Source of the DNA: Paracyclopina nana
Lineage: Eukaryota; Arthropoda; Copepoda; Cyclopoida; Cyclopettidae
DNA: 64,000 nucleotides
Assembly: GCA_019096065.1 (NCBI GenBank)
Contig: JAGUCH010000002.1
Location: 12,412,501 to 12,476,500 of the forward strand
Reading direction: 5' to 3'
The notes beneath the pieces were generated by a model. That model did no database searches, had not been told where the DNA came from, and was given only the letters and a program-made list of their open reading frames with translations. Of this stretch, positions 33,301-46,800 are shown piece by piece. The stretch's first letter is position 1, and every line of letters begins with the position of its first letter. The position numbers and the translations under genes are program-made.

Positions 33301-34800
33301 CTACTCTCAATAAGAAGCAGATGAAAACAACAATAGGCCTGAAGGGCCTTTCTACCAGCACTTCCATTAGAGACATAATAAAAGGAGGAAAAGGATAGAG
33401 TTCCTTATATGTAATACGAATTGATTAATTTAGGCCCTATTTGGCTTTGCTACACTAAACGATTCAAAGAAATGCTGAATTATGCATGATAATTGGCCCT
33501 TTAAAAGTAGCTAAAAAATTAATGCATTGCACATTTAAGCAAACATGTGAAAAGTGTCATAGGGCTTCATTATTTATCATCATAGGTTGATTTTGCTCCA
33601 CCCTCAGGCTCTCGTACACACCCACGCAAAATTCTGGTCGAACTCGAAATTGCTGCAAAGCATCAAGTGGGTGATTTAAAAACAAAGCAGTATCTTTGGA
33701 AACTACCTCAAACTTGGGTATTTTCAAATTTAAATTGATAAGGAGCTTAAAAGAGGAAATCTTGCAAAGCTGATTTTGTTAGATACAGCAACTAAAAATA
33801 AAAAATCTTTAGGAACGAGATTTTTCATTCACATGATCAAACAACATTCCATGTACTCCAAACTCAGCTGTTATGAAAACATTTCCTTTACAGCATACCA
33901 AAGCAAACCACTATGTTTTCTACTATGGAAATCTTGAAAGGTTATATAATTGCACTCGCTTATTGCTTCTACGTAGTTGAACAAGATAATGCAAAAAAAA
34001 AAAAAAAAAATCACAGTTGCCAAAGCTTCACCCAACCATTAACAAAAAAGAACAAAGATACTCAGTTGCGAGCTAAGAAAAGTATTGAAATGGAAACAGA
34101 AAAGTAGTTGCGTAATAGGCTTTGAAATTGCCTTCAAGAAAATTGAATTTCAGCTAATGTTGAGCTAACTATGCATGAGCATCCGCAAAAATGACCTTTT
34201 ACAGCAATTTCCAGCCACAGTGCTCAAGATCAACTACGCCCACGTACAGCATATTTATTGTGTCTCGAAAAAGCAAGAATTTCTATCGAACTTGAAGCTT
34301 TTGTAATCGTGCTAAAAATAGTTGCCAATTTTGCCAAAATGAAGTTCTCACCTAAGTGATACGAGTATCATCATTAGGATCAAATTAGGAAAAAAGTTGC
34401 GAACTGGAAATCTAATTTGTCACTTCCAGCTATTTAGTCAAATTCGCCTGTTAATGGGATGGAGATGAAGTTGACTAATTAACTGAAGTAGGCCTTTGCT
34501 GCCAAATTGCATCAACTGACAGATTCCTTATGGGCTGCAATTAATGGGACACATTTTTTATGCGCCTGCCGCTTTTGAAAATCTGGCAGGTCATTACCAC
34601 GCTCAAGTCAGGCTGGAAAATTCAGTAACATGTGTGTCCACCAACATTAGTGCGCAGAGAATACATCTTTCAAATGAAAATGTGCTAAACCTGAGCCTAT
34701 CAAATATCATCTCAACATTATTGCTCATAAGGTAGGAGGCACTTTGCTTGGACTTGGCTAAAAGAAACCAGCTCAAGATTTAGAAGCGTCAGTTTCAGTG
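30334..34800. other. Intergenic, no gene recognised
   Basis: AT-rich non-coding sequence. It contains an 18-base poly(A) run at 33993-34010. Open frames such as 32858-33178 have no family resemblance or splice context. Confidence 0.4.
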
Positions 34801-35471
34801 ATGGCAGGTGGACCAAGGCTAGTGTATGGAGATGGTCTGGATGACCTCAAAGACTGCTTCAGCGGAACCTTTGGCAGCTTAGGCCGGTCATCATCAGCCA
34901 GGTCATCCAAACAAAGAGTCTACGGCGGGGATCACTACATGAACCCAAACAACCTTAGCAATAACAGCCATCAAAGCCGTCTCAGTTGTTTTGACTGCTG
35001 CGCTGACTTTGAAGTGAGCAAATCTCGTCTGGGCATGACCATTCTCTTTTTGTGGGTCATTATTTTGACAATTGTCTGCATTGTCCTCGGCTCAAATATC
35101 GGTTTGCACACAATATGCTGGTCATCACTACAAAAGGTGTAATCCTGATTCTTTCAGCTTATTCCTCAAATTCGGCCCTGTCAGAGCGACTGGAAGACCA
35201 CACTAATGACCACGACCAGAAAATCACTGGCCATGCTCAGCTTTTGGCAGGTTTGGAGCAAAACCACCAAAGAACAGCGGGAAGGGTGGAACACGTGGCC
35301 TCACTTGTGGGTTCTCTTAAAGGGGATGTCAATGTCATGGAAGGAAGACTGAGGGGGGAAGTCAGGGGAAAATTGGACGATGTCAAGTCAGTCTTGCTAG
35401 CAGCACTAGCAAAAGCTGAGCAAAACATCAAGGATATCAAGGAGGATGTGAAGAAAGGCATCGTCAAGTGA
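34801..35471 (+). CDS. Small single-pass membrane protein with coiled-coil domain, unrecognised family
   Basis: Two exons, 34801-35101 and 35158-35471, join in phase 1 (615 nt, 204 residues); the 56 nt intron starts GTTTGC and ends CTTTCAG. The N-terminal ~78 residues are Ser/Asn-rich with an RLSCFDCCADFE cysteine cluster, a possible palmitoylation site. One membrane span follows (MTILFLWVIILTIVCIVLG). After it comes an amphipathic heptad-like region from SALSERLEDH to the end, with regular hydrophobic spacing and lysine-rich C-terminus (IKDIKEDVKKGIVK). There is no cleavable signal peptide, so a type II topology with an extracellular or luminal coiled coil is likely. The ATG at 34801 follows GTG and lies in a clean frame. 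The donor is weak, so the splice is inferred from frame continuity. A plus-strand AATAAA is at 35986-35991. No family recognised. Confidence 0.6.
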
Positions 35472-36299
35472 CGAGGTTGCGTGATCTTCGAAACTAACCT
35501 TCCGTTATACATTATACGAAATAAGGACTAATGAAATATTAAATACTAGTGGAATACCAATTTTTTTATCACACAAGAAAATCATGCTTGTGTAGAAAAA
35601 GTCTTACCGCAAAATTCCTTGGCTTGCATCTTGTTCTTTATCACATCGGTATTGTCGTGAGAATGCCTTTATTGCCGGCATGATGCTCACAAGCAAGAAG
35701 TAGCGATGAGCACTGGATTGAGGGAAACTTTTAAGCAACTGTTAAACGGTTGCAGAGAAATTCCTCACTTTCATCAATATGGCTCGGGCAGATGTAAAGA
35801 CTGATCCGACACACTGAGAGTCTGCGACTCGAGCGCTGCACTCGCTCAGTAATGAGCACCGAAGTCTGGCTTAGCGGAATAATCTCAAACTCTCAGGTCT
35901 CAGCTACAGCAACTCAGCTAGTAAGTTGAAACTAGTAACTACGCTCAGTGGCCAGCGAATTTACCTTTACCATAAAAACTCGATTAATAAAACTTATTTC
36001 TTAGTTTAAGTGATGAAAGGCCCTGATGTTCAAATTCACATTGGGACAGCTAGAGCCGAGCGCATTTTGTAATACCAAACTATGATCATTATTTAAAGAA
36101 TGCCATTGCTACTTACAAAGACGAGAAATCTTTCTCCGATCGCTAGTGTAGCATGATGCTCTTTCTACTTAACTTCTGGTCACTGCACTGGGCTCAATAA
36201 AAGTACGAAGTTCACATGCTTATGATCGTTATTAGTTGCGCGATCGTGTGTATTTTGGTTGAGAATTTTTGGGTCTTATTAAAATGCGAAACACACATG
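35472..36299. other. Intergenic or 3' UTRs of convergent genes
   Basis: No coding signal. The plus-strand membrane-protein gene and the minus-strand POLE3 gene converge here. AATAAA occurs at 35986-35991 on the plus strand. Confidence 0.4.
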
Positions 36300-36827
36300 T
36301 TATGAGCTAACTTCCTCAACGTCATCATCGTTTTCTTTGTTGTTGTCATCCGCATTGGGATCGACTTCAATGACATCATCATCTTCATCCTCGTCGTCGT
36401 CATCATTACCACCCGGATTACTCTTGACTTCTTCTTTTTTGGCATCTCGCTTTTGCTTAGCACTATCTTTCTTCTTTTGCTGACTGTCTTTCCACGCTGA
36501 AAAAAAAAGTTAAAGTTAAAAGTTAGAATGCTACAATTCATACTCAATTTTATTACAGTCCAGACTGTTTTCCAAAGGTCGGATGAATTTGTCGAATTCC
36601 ATATCTTCCATGGCCTTGATGATATCCGTGCCTTGAATGGTTTTTCTGTGGGCCTTAAGAGCGCAATTGTTGGCGCAAGATGTGGCGTAGAGGACGAAAA
36701 CAGAGGCTGCTTTTGCAATGGCTGCATGCGCCTCTTTTGAAATTTTTACATTGCTTGGTAACGCTTCTTTGACAATCCTTGAAACCACTGCATTAGGCAG
36801 GTTCAAATCTTCAGGCCTTTCAGCCAT
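36300..36827 (-). CDS. POLE3: DNA polymerase epsilon subunit 3 (histone-fold protein, CHRAC-type)
   Basis: Two exons, 36827-36557 and 36496-36300, are separated by a 60 nt intron (GTAATA...TTTTTTTTTCAG) and join in phase 1. Exon 1 encodes a complete H2B/NF-YB-like histone fold ([59 protein letters not shown]). Exon 2 encodes a Lys/Glu linker ([11 protein letters not shown]) and a highly acidic tail ([18 protein letters not shown]) ending in VEEVSS. This is the layout of POLE3, also called CHRAC14/17, which pairs with POLE4 in polymerase epsilon and with CHRAC15 in ISWI chromatin remodelling; both roles are nuclear and known from the family. Total length about 155 residues is normal. It is transcribed divergently from Abl. 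Confidence 0.93.
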
Positions 36828-37629
36828 TCTTTATCGCTTTGGCGATGAAAATTTAAAATCAGATTTGGAAGATGTTAAGAAAAAGCCGCGCCAAACGTAA
36901 ACAATAACAATGTGAACTGATGAGTAAAATGTGGGCACCATTATGACATAAGGTTCAAATTCGACAATAAATAATGCTAAGACTACTAAATTGTGGAACT
37001 ATTTTTCCATAGTCGCAAACCATTGCATTGTATGATGCAGGGGTGCACATAACAATCCCTAATCCCTAAATTGCTAATAGTATTTAATTTTTTATTTTCC
37101 ATGACTTAAACTAGTCTCTGAAATAAGATTGTGTTAACACATGTGATAAATCAGAATACAAAAATAATTTCCTTTTTAAGGTATTTAGCATAAAAATGCA
37201 ATGGTTCCGTTATGTGCGATGATCATCTAAAGAAAAACGAAATGGAGCCTCAATTTTACCCACTGGATTCCTTTCTCAATTTGTTGACAATTTGCGCACT
37301 CTGGCGGTTAACTTGTGAGTGAGAAGAATTTCTAACAAAATTCCCTCAATTTCCCACGAAAAACTCACTATATCTGCCTGAAAATAAGTTGAGAAGCAGC
37401 ATTTTTCTCATTGTTTACGCACCTTGACTTGTTGTGACTTGACGAAAATAATTTCGCCTGCCGGCATTACATTGTTTATTTTTTTACTCATTCAGCTTTC
37501 TCGTCAAATGGCATGAGCATTGAGCAGCTTCTTCTTCTAAGCTGCTAGACTGTAGCTGCAAGCTGCCCGTTATTATCTTTATTTGAGTGAAAAGAATAAG
37601 AAAAAAGTGATGGCGGGCTGAAAATCAGC
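36828..37629. promoter_or_regulatory. Divergent POLE3-Abl intergenic promoter region
   Basis: The start codons of POLE3 (minus, 36827) and Abl exon 1 (plus, 37630) lie 802 bp apart, head to head, with no gene between them. Both 5' UTRs and core promoters must fall here unless Abl has further upstream untranslated exons. No clear TATA box was found. Confidence 0.5.
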
Positions 37630-37819
37630 ATGGGACAGCAACAAGGAAAGCCTGGATTCGACCCGGGATTAAACCCGGGTCCATTGGGCGTCAAATCAGC
37701 GCCAGCTCCTGCTCAAACCGGCTCAAGAATAAAGGGGCTGAAGCCGAGACAGCAAAAGGCTCCCGACTCCTCCGGGTGGGCCACACCCATTTTGATGTTC
37801 AACGAGCACGGAATAAACG
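37630..37819 (+). CDS. Abl: Abl exon 1, myristoylated cap isoform
   Basis: The ATG opens MGQQQGK, a Gly-2 myristoylation signal matching the start of vertebrate ABL 1b isoforms. The exon ends [22 protein letters not shown] sequence before a GTAGGA donor, in phase 1, exactly matching the phase-1 acceptor of the SH3-SH2 exon. It is more GC-rich than its flanks. Confidence 0.85.
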
Positions 37820-40800
37820 GTAGGAGACCATTTTAAATTAATAATTGAGGCTAGGGCGGGGCAGCCGAGAGGTGATGTCATTTGACGAAAAAAAGCATCT
37901 TTTGTTTTTAAACGATGATGGGGCAATTTGCCAATTGACAAAACGCGAATGCAGATTGCCTCAACGTGTTGCATTTAGCTGGGGAATGCTTTATTGGGGA
38001 GATTACTTTTCATGATATGATGAACTGGCTTTGGTTGTGATAAAAAGCTTCGAGAGGTTTTTCTTCGCTTTGCTATGTTGTCAATGCTTGTTTCAAGTTT
38101 TTTCTCAAAAGCTTATCAGCTGTGTCATGCATTTGAATCTGGACATGCTTTTCATGATTTGTAGCATGACTCAGCATTAACATTGCTACAAATGTCTAAT
38201 TACAAGTTTTATTGGAGTATGTTTACTAGTCATTGACACTTACATGTGTGCTCATTTTGGATTTGTTCTACTTTCAATTTCAACGTAGAATGACAAATGC
38301 TAAAATTCTGACACTTTGCCTGTCATTACTTGGAAGCTTTGCCATTAATCACATTAGCCTGGACGTGCTTAAACATGCTTCTGACATGATTGTCAGGTTG
38401 GCAAATTTTTGAAGACATGTGCACTGGCAATTCCAGAACATGGCTTTAGTAGAAGCTTTTAGCCAATTTAAATTACTTTTAGTGGCTCAACATTCGCCAG
38501 GAATAGTTTTTCTATACTTAACGGTCGCTTTCTTCAGTTTAAAAGAGATGAGACATTATTTTTTCATATAACCGAGGAAAAAAGAATGTGTCTGCTGTTG
38601 CATTGGAGGAAAACTGTGAGAACTCAGTTTTGCAGCAATTAAAACTTGGGAGGTCTGTTGAAATGGTCTGGAATAGTGGAAAGAGTTGTACAATAATTTT
38701 CACTGAGGGCTTCTGTGCCAAGGTTGTCTTCTACCTTTCAAGCCCCCGTTCCCCCCTGTGCAAAGTCATAATGGTAGTGTGTAACCTCATTAACCCCCTA
38801 GGCATTATTGCTTGTCTCTGAGCCACCATTTTTTGCTACACTTAAACATTTTTTTCTGTCTATCCATTTCTAAAACTAGATCTCAGTTCAATCTGGTCAA
38901 ACCTTTGCATTGGAAGGCTTGATCGAAATAACCTTCTGCTAATTGGTAACTCATGATTGCAATTAACTTGGCTGCTGACAAGTGATCTGAATAAATGTGC
39001 TAGATGCTCAATTAGTTTTTTAAAAGAGGTGTAATTTAGATAATAATTACCTTGTCATGGAAACTCACACTGACAAATGTAATGGAGTCAAGGCTTATTT
39101 TTGGTCGTACTTGGGGGATTTCAAAAGCCTTTGGTGTTTTTGTTTAAATTGCAATGTTTGTACGTGTGACAATTTGCGTCATGCATCAAAGATTAACATG
39201 CCTATTCAAAGGTTTGCAAAAAAAAAACATTTGAAAAGAAATGTTTCAATGACAATTGGCAAAGTTCATGGCACATAGTTTATGGTTTTTGATTGCCATC
39301 GTCAAGCTCATAATCAATGAACATCAAGACACAACTTCCTCTGGCTGTTGAGCAATAATCCTTCAGGTGATTTAGTACGAGGGAAAAGGAGGCTAAACCT
39401 CAACATAATTGGCATGGTTCAAAATTTAATTGCAGTTCAATCTTTTGAAATTGAAAATCCATCTTTCCATCATTCTTGATATCACGATCAAAATAAACTT
39501 TGCAGGCCGCCTTCTAATTATAATAGTAGAATATTCATCTATTCACGATGGTACTCACATCTGTTTACATGTGAATAGAGCTTTGCCAAATGCGGATCAT
39601 ACTTTTAGCATTTATAAGGCTCGCTGATTTTCGAAGGATGACTATAATTGTACTTATCACTCGCAAAAAATGCAATTCATTCTCTGTTTCGAGCTCTGGG
39701 ATCTTAAAAATGATTGCTTTGGCTTAATTAAACTATCATTGTCTTGCATCCTGTATTAATTGTATTCCTGCATTTTAAAGGCCGTGCTTAGTTAAAAAGA
39801 TTGATTATCATCGACCAACTTAATTACGAATGGCTAATGTGCAGCAAGCCCCTCTGATTATGGCAATTTTTATTGATGACAAGTGATTTCAGCTAGCTTC
39901 AATGCATATTCTTTTGGTACCAATTATATTTGGTGATTGGCATGTTGGAAAATTGTTTCATGAATACAATTAACATATTTTACCTCCTTTTGAGAAATGG
40001 ACAAGGCCAAGTTTGGGTTTGAGGAGAATTTATTTGATTTTATTGGCAATGACAGGTGCTGGTGTTGTCAAACATTTTTGCTCTTTTATGGGCATGAAAC
40101 ACTCAAGATTCTGAGAGATATCTGGGAAACTAGAAAGTTTTGCACCATATTGTGTGTGATAGAAGAAGAAATAATTATTGGAGCTGAACAATAAAGAGAT
40201 ATTGTCAATCTGCCTTTGTTCTCCCTGAACAATTGATGTCAGAGGCAATTTCAAATAAGGCCAAGAATCCTTGAAATTAAAGGTTTGGACAATTGAAAAA
40301 AATTTGTCCCACTTTTCCCACTTGGAACTGTCAAACATTGAGCCCGCACTTAGTGAAATGTACTCAGTGTGGTTGGATGCCAATTTTCACCTGCTCACTT
40401 TTTGCCAACTAGAGCTATATTGGCATGACAAAGATGTAACTGTTACTGAGAGAGCCTTGAGAATTGGGCGAATTGATTTGCAGTCTTTGTTAGCAAGAGG
40501 AAAAAAGTGAACCTTATCCATCTTGTTGGTAAATATGACCCAGTATTAGGGCCAATGACCTATGTAGTCAAATGGGCTTTGACTCAATCGTTGACGGCCT
40601 TTTAACCATGCCATGCCAATTTCCCAGCAAAAAATGGCCATGCTTGAAAGGGCAGCCAACCATCAAGCATAATGCTGGCAATCTTATCATGGGATTTTCA
40701 ATCGTCTTGCGTCACATGGTGACTCAGCATTTCCAGCTAACAAGCAATACTGCTAAGGATTTTTACAAAATTGCTGTAGTTGCATAGATATATTTCTTCG

Positions 40801-43800
40801 ACTGTAGCCTAGTACAAGTATGATGGATATATTTCTAAGAGGGGAACGAGGCAAACTTTTTGCACCTGTAACTCTGATGGATGCTTGTCAATAATAAGCA
40901 AACATTTGCTTGGCAATGTTGCCAGGCTTGCTCATCTTCATTAATGATATCTTCTGCTATGGTGGTGGTCTTATTACATCATTAAGTCAAAAATGCAATC
41001 TAGCTTGAGGGGATTTGTGTGCCAGTAAAAAGGTGGCAAGGAAATGTGCATTTAATTCTCCATGCATGCCAGGGTGTAAAACTAAGCTGCCACTGCCTCA
41101 GTTGAAGATTTGCTTTTTTCCAAGAATTATTATCATGATAATCAACAAACAGCTCAGGTCAATGCCTTATTGACTTCATTAGTGGCCACAGTGGAAATTA
41201 TCTCATTGGGTGGCGGCAAAAGTTCAAAAGTTAAACCAAAGTCAGGTGAACCGACAGCATTAATGATGCGCATTTTCGCCTATCAAAACACCTTTTTGAA
41301 TATCTTACTTTAATCGACTTCGTTTGAGGAAGTGTAAAACAGGAATGATAGGAAATATGAAAAACTGAATTATTCTCAGTGAAACCATTTTTAAGCATAG
41401 AAATGCATTCGTTCAGGAAAATGTAGTTCATGTTTAACCAACTGTGCCAGTGAGTTGAGTGCAAAATAGTCAATTCAGGGCTTGGTTCGATCTCCAAGCC
41501 ATGGCGGGGGGTCAAAACGGTTATTTGCTCTTGTTTTTTTTTTCTTGTTGCTCTGTACCTCCACTGCCAAATTTGCATATCGGAATGTGCAATCATCATT
41601 CCTTCTTCCATCTCTATTTGAGGTAAGAGACCAATTCTAGGAGATACAGATGCTGAAATTGGGGTAAAAATCTTAGCTAGCCTCAATAGGTCTCGTGTTT
41701 CTCTCTATAAATCTCAAGGCTAACTTTTTCTGCTGGTACACTGCTCAATGATTTTCCAGGGAAGATATAATGACAGTAAGTATCAATTGTTGACCTTTTT
41801 TCAATCATTTGTGTGTGTGCGTTCAAGATGCGTGGGATTTTCCTGAAGTTTCAGGCAAGGTCTTGGTGTATCATAGTATTTGGCCTGCAGTCAGGAAAAA
41901 TTCAGTATAATATTCTCTTGAAATGGACATTTAAAAATGTGACTGGTTCATGACAGTATTTGGACTTGATTTGGAACAGGTTTAGCTAATAGCTGCAATT
42001 TGTTGGGAGAAGGTTTGCGCGCGATATTTTGGCTTGAGTTAGTTAAGGCTGAATTATCTTCTTTTCTGTGAAACAGCTTCCCCTTATCAGGTACATGTGG
42101 CCTCAATGTGCCTTTGATCGATATATGAGCAATTTGACATTTTTGTGGCCATTGGTTTGTTGACGAAAAACCAGTTTTCGCCTCCCTTCTAATACTATGG
42201 TCTGATGATTTTGTATGAAATTCCTGAATTCCTCAGGCATTTGTGTGAGTGCCCGCGCTCCTCATGTTGCGGCGCCTTTCAGCTGATCGTGATATGTTCG
42301 GGCTCAGCTAAGTCAGTTTTGTGTGAGATGTCTATGTGAAAGCAAAGTTATTTTGTTCAGTTGTCATTTCAAAAGAAAATTATTTTAAATAAAGGTAAGC
42401 TTACAATAAACAAAAAATATCCTTATTTGGGTCCATTTTTCTTTTGATTTTTAAAAGTATTAACACTCAAGAAAAATTTACAAAAATATGCTTGAATCAT
42501 CATCTGGTCTATAATTGAAATTTAATTGACATTAACTCTTTTAGTGCCTTTTGTATAATATGACATAAAAATGAGAGAAATCATCATGTCCAAAAATGTT
42601 GAAGAAGTTTTCCTCGGGGCTATGTAATTTGTCACCAAAAATGAAGGAGCTCAGTGCTTTGGTTTGGCTTCCATGTGCAGCATTGGTTAGAGAACATCTG
42701 AAATTGTTCAAAAATGACACTTTAACTCTTGTCGTTAAATCAACTTTGCGTTGGCAGTTGTCAAGTATGTTTAATCCCGCAATTTCTAGCACTACTTGAG
42801 GCCACCTCAAATGTCAAATTTCCTTGAAAATTTTCCGGGTAAACACTTGTGTCAGCTCACCAAGAGCTTTGCTGTATTTTGATGCCAAAAAATCAGGTAT
42901 CTCTTTTTATGGTGGAAACGTTATTGATTATATTTTATGACTCATCTCATCATAAGTTGGCAAAAATAGCCACACCCTGTAATAAAGCTTAATTTTATGC
43001 ATATATTGAGTGGGAGAAAGCCGTTTTTACCTGTTCATTTTTTAAGCTCAGTACTTTAGAACCTGAATTCAGTTTTGGTGCCAAGTGAAAAATAAGATTT
43101 ATTAGGTGATTTATAGGTGTTACTCTAATGTAAACTTGTCACAAGATCTGCCATGAAATTTTATTGAGCCACCGACCACACTGATTACCTCAAGGTTTTA
43201 CGATGGCCCCACCAATTTCCTATGCGCATAATTCATCCATTTTTGGCGGGTAACGCAAAAGAAGTCGTGACCACCAAAAGGGAGATTTTCACTTTATGCC
43301 CAAAACAGAGGAATTTTTTAATTGCTCTTCTAAATGTTCAGGTGTCATTTTTTGGGCAGTTTGCGCCTGCAATTCGAGTCGTTTCCATACCAGAAGTGGT
43401 CTTCATGATGTGGCCATACATTGACGTAAAACGCTTTGTCTCTTCAGGACATCAATAATAATGGCATAATTTTTTGAGTGTGGGTGTCATCATGGCCAAA
43501 AATATAGAAAAAGGCTATTATTAAGGAAGTGCGGTCACGTGGCCGCCAATATCACGTAGGAGTATCAGCAACAAGGAAGCTTTTTGATATCCATAGATGT
43601 CTGTAGAGTATAATTTCCATAGAACTTATGTGGAGGCCAGTTAACGCAGCCCAAATTGACCTTTATTTCAGCAGCACCATTAATTGTTTCTAACCTCTTT
43701 AAAAGGCCTTGGTGAAGGCCCGCCCAATTTTTGCACTTTGCGGTTTGGCGAGAAGCTTTACTACTATTTTTGGCTTGGTTTATGATAAATCACACACAGT

Positions 43801-46800
43801 ACAGCGTTGTCCGATCATCGTTTTAGCTCAAAAACAAAGCATCATACATGTTATAGCGTGAAATGACTATGCGAGTTGAAAGCGTTTTACGCGTAGCTAA
43901 TATTATACCCCAAAGCAAGTACTGTACGTACTCATCAGCAGCAGCAGGGAAAGGTGCGTGAAACATCGTTTATTTAATGTTTATGCCACATAGATCAACA
44001 TCAAAGGTGAAACAGGCTGTAATCAAAGGGCTAGTGAAAACTTGCATGATGACTCCTAAAAAGTCAAGCTTTGTACAGTTTTTCAATTGCGAGCAAAAGA
44101 AATTATGCATATGCTCTATACACATCAACAAAGCTTGTACTATTTTGCTAGCATGATTTATTGCACATGATTTATCAAGAGCTGAGGCCATTTATTAACA
44201 AATTTGCATCATGGCTTTACGCATTGTCATCTGGCAACAAATATACGTAGTATATGCAAATGAGTATGTGTGGCTGTCTGCTGGCATTTCAAGTGCATCA
44301 TTTTATGCCTTTTTGTTGCTATATCAAGTGATTCCTGTTGGAGATGAAAAGTGCCTTGCTAGGAAAAAAGTATATGGCTTCACGACTCGGGATGGGTACC
44401 CAAGATTTCTACAAGGGCGGGGATCCAAGCTACAAATCATGAACCGAAAACACCTTTTTCTGCACAGCCAATTGCTCAGCAGAGGTTGTCAATTTGATTT
44501 CCTGCGAAAAGAGTTCGGCACACTGTGTGCACTTATGCATTCTTCAGCATTTTCTTTCCTGGAATTTTTTGGCTGGGATATTGCTCAAGCTTTTCATTTT
44601 TCCCACTCTTTCAATTTCACCGGGCTACCAAGAAAATGCCTTCTTTTTGTCTCTAATTTCGGGGCCACCATTTTTAATTGCAGCATTTATCACCGAGAGG
44701 GAAAGAATGAATGGTTACAGTTTTTATGTAGTAAAAATGGTGGGTGGTCCCACCTTACTTGACTTGAGAGTTAGTCACACTAAGGTCATTAATCTTGACT
44801 GCTGCCGCCAATGCTGCTGGACAAAAATCCGTGAACTTGTTGTTTTCAGCAAGGAGAATTCATTTATTTCATGCAATGACTGACATTCGGTGAAATGCAC
44901 GCAAAAGAATTTGCAATTTGCAGCAGGGTTACAAAACAGGCCTTGCAACCCTTTCAGCATTATATTTATGAAGACAAAAAGTTATATAATTTTTAGCTAC
45001 TTGACTGAAAATCTAATTTGGGTGTAAACTCATTTGGTTTTAAAATATTTTTTGGCTCCAAGTCTCATTTCTAAATATATATAAATCTCCGATACCAATG
45101 AAAAAGTTTCATTGCTCAGTTTTCCACTTATTTTGACCACACCAGATGGCAAAGTTCACAGTTGTTCACTTCTCAATTTGTGGCCTAGTTTCTATAGATT
45201 TGTCAAGGTTTTCTTATCTTGAAAATGATACTTTTTGGACATGGACCTGCATTTCTCCTCCCCTGCGTTCAGGTCACTTATCTTAAAGTGGTTCATATTT
45301 TTTTGAGCCACCGTGAAGCAGTCAAATAAGGCAGGTCCGAAATTGAGAGGATTTTTAATTAGGGACCCTTGAAAATGTGGGGAAATTCAGGCTTTTGCTA
45401 ATTACAGGGAGCTGGACAATGACTTGATAAAAAACTTGCTAAATGGATTTTTACCTTCTTTGGTAAACACTGTGAATATACATGGACCCTTGGCTAGCCT
45501 TGGGTCAGTTTTTTTGAAGAGAAATATTTGGATGCTTGTTGAAGGGCCAATTTTTTGCCGTCGTTTGCCTTGATGTCATTATTCAGATGCAACCAAAATT
45601 GAGGTGTCCTTGCCCGTGCCAAAAACGGTTTTGACATTTTTGTCAGGGCTCATTTTCGAGCAAATGTTCATTTGACAATGATGAGCAGGACCTCCCATTA
45701 TATCTAAGAAAATGCGTTCGTGACACAAAATGTTCATCCACTAGATATGTCATCTGTCTCACTTTCACTCCCTGTGAGGTAATTGGCAAAAGTGTGCAAA
45801 AATGACAATAAAAAATTGGCAAATACTCAATTTCCACTTTCATCATTTCTCTCTCTCTCTCTCATTTTTAATTGTCTGGAGCCAAGAATGACTTGCTCAC
45901 ACGTGAATTGGTGATTATTATTATTGTTGTTGTTGAGATTTCACCCAAAATCTGTGTGCTGCTCCACATGATTATGGATGAATTCACAACAGTGAAAGAG
46001 AAACTCTCCCTGCAAGGCTATACACAAGCTGAGGGGAAGATGATGGAAAAATTCAGAAAAACCTCATAACAATGCAGATCTGTATCAGTGCCACAACAAC
46101 CTAATTTTCTCATTAAGGCAAGGGGAAAACTCGATTTTTGCCATATTTTTCAAAGTGTCAGCTTTGTGCTATGAATGAATGTGAGTGTGTTTTTTCACAC
46201 CCTGGCTAACACAATAAAGGGTGTAGATTTACGGAAGTGATTTCTGTTTCCCCTCTGCTAGCTGCCACAGTTTCTGATTGTCAAATTTGTTTCACTTTTC
46301 CAATAAGGCCAGTATTTACTGGTATAGTGCACCGTGGGGTGATATACTGCAAAAATTGTTTTAAAGGGTGGAAAATGAGCTATGACCCGATTTCCCAAAT
46401 CTGCTCTTTGGCTTTTATAGTATCCTTTATCTGGAGTGGTGTCAATGTGCCCTCCCCTGCAAAGTTGACTGAAATGAGGGCACAACTTGTAATTTGGCCA
46501 ATTAAATCCTCAAAAGGGGGAGTTTTTTATGGCAACACTTTTTTGCTCTTTGGAATGCAGCAGCAGTGGGATAACTCTCACTACTATTCTTGTTAGTGCT
46601 GTAAACCAAAGTTAAAAAGTTGAAACTTGTCATTTTTCGCCATCAGATTCTCCAGCACATGCTGCCATATACCATGCAATGAGACAAAAGGGAGGAAACT
46701 CTTTTATATGTACTTTTTCGCCGCCGAAACAATGGCCAGCTGCTGAAGAACAATGCAAATAGACCATTTCAATTTAAGGTAGTTTGCTAATTGGTGAAAA

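Noticed and set aside
44211-44762. 183-residue plus-strand open frame in the Abl intron
   Set aside because: No family resemblance, random-like composition and no donor/acceptor pattern; likely chance.
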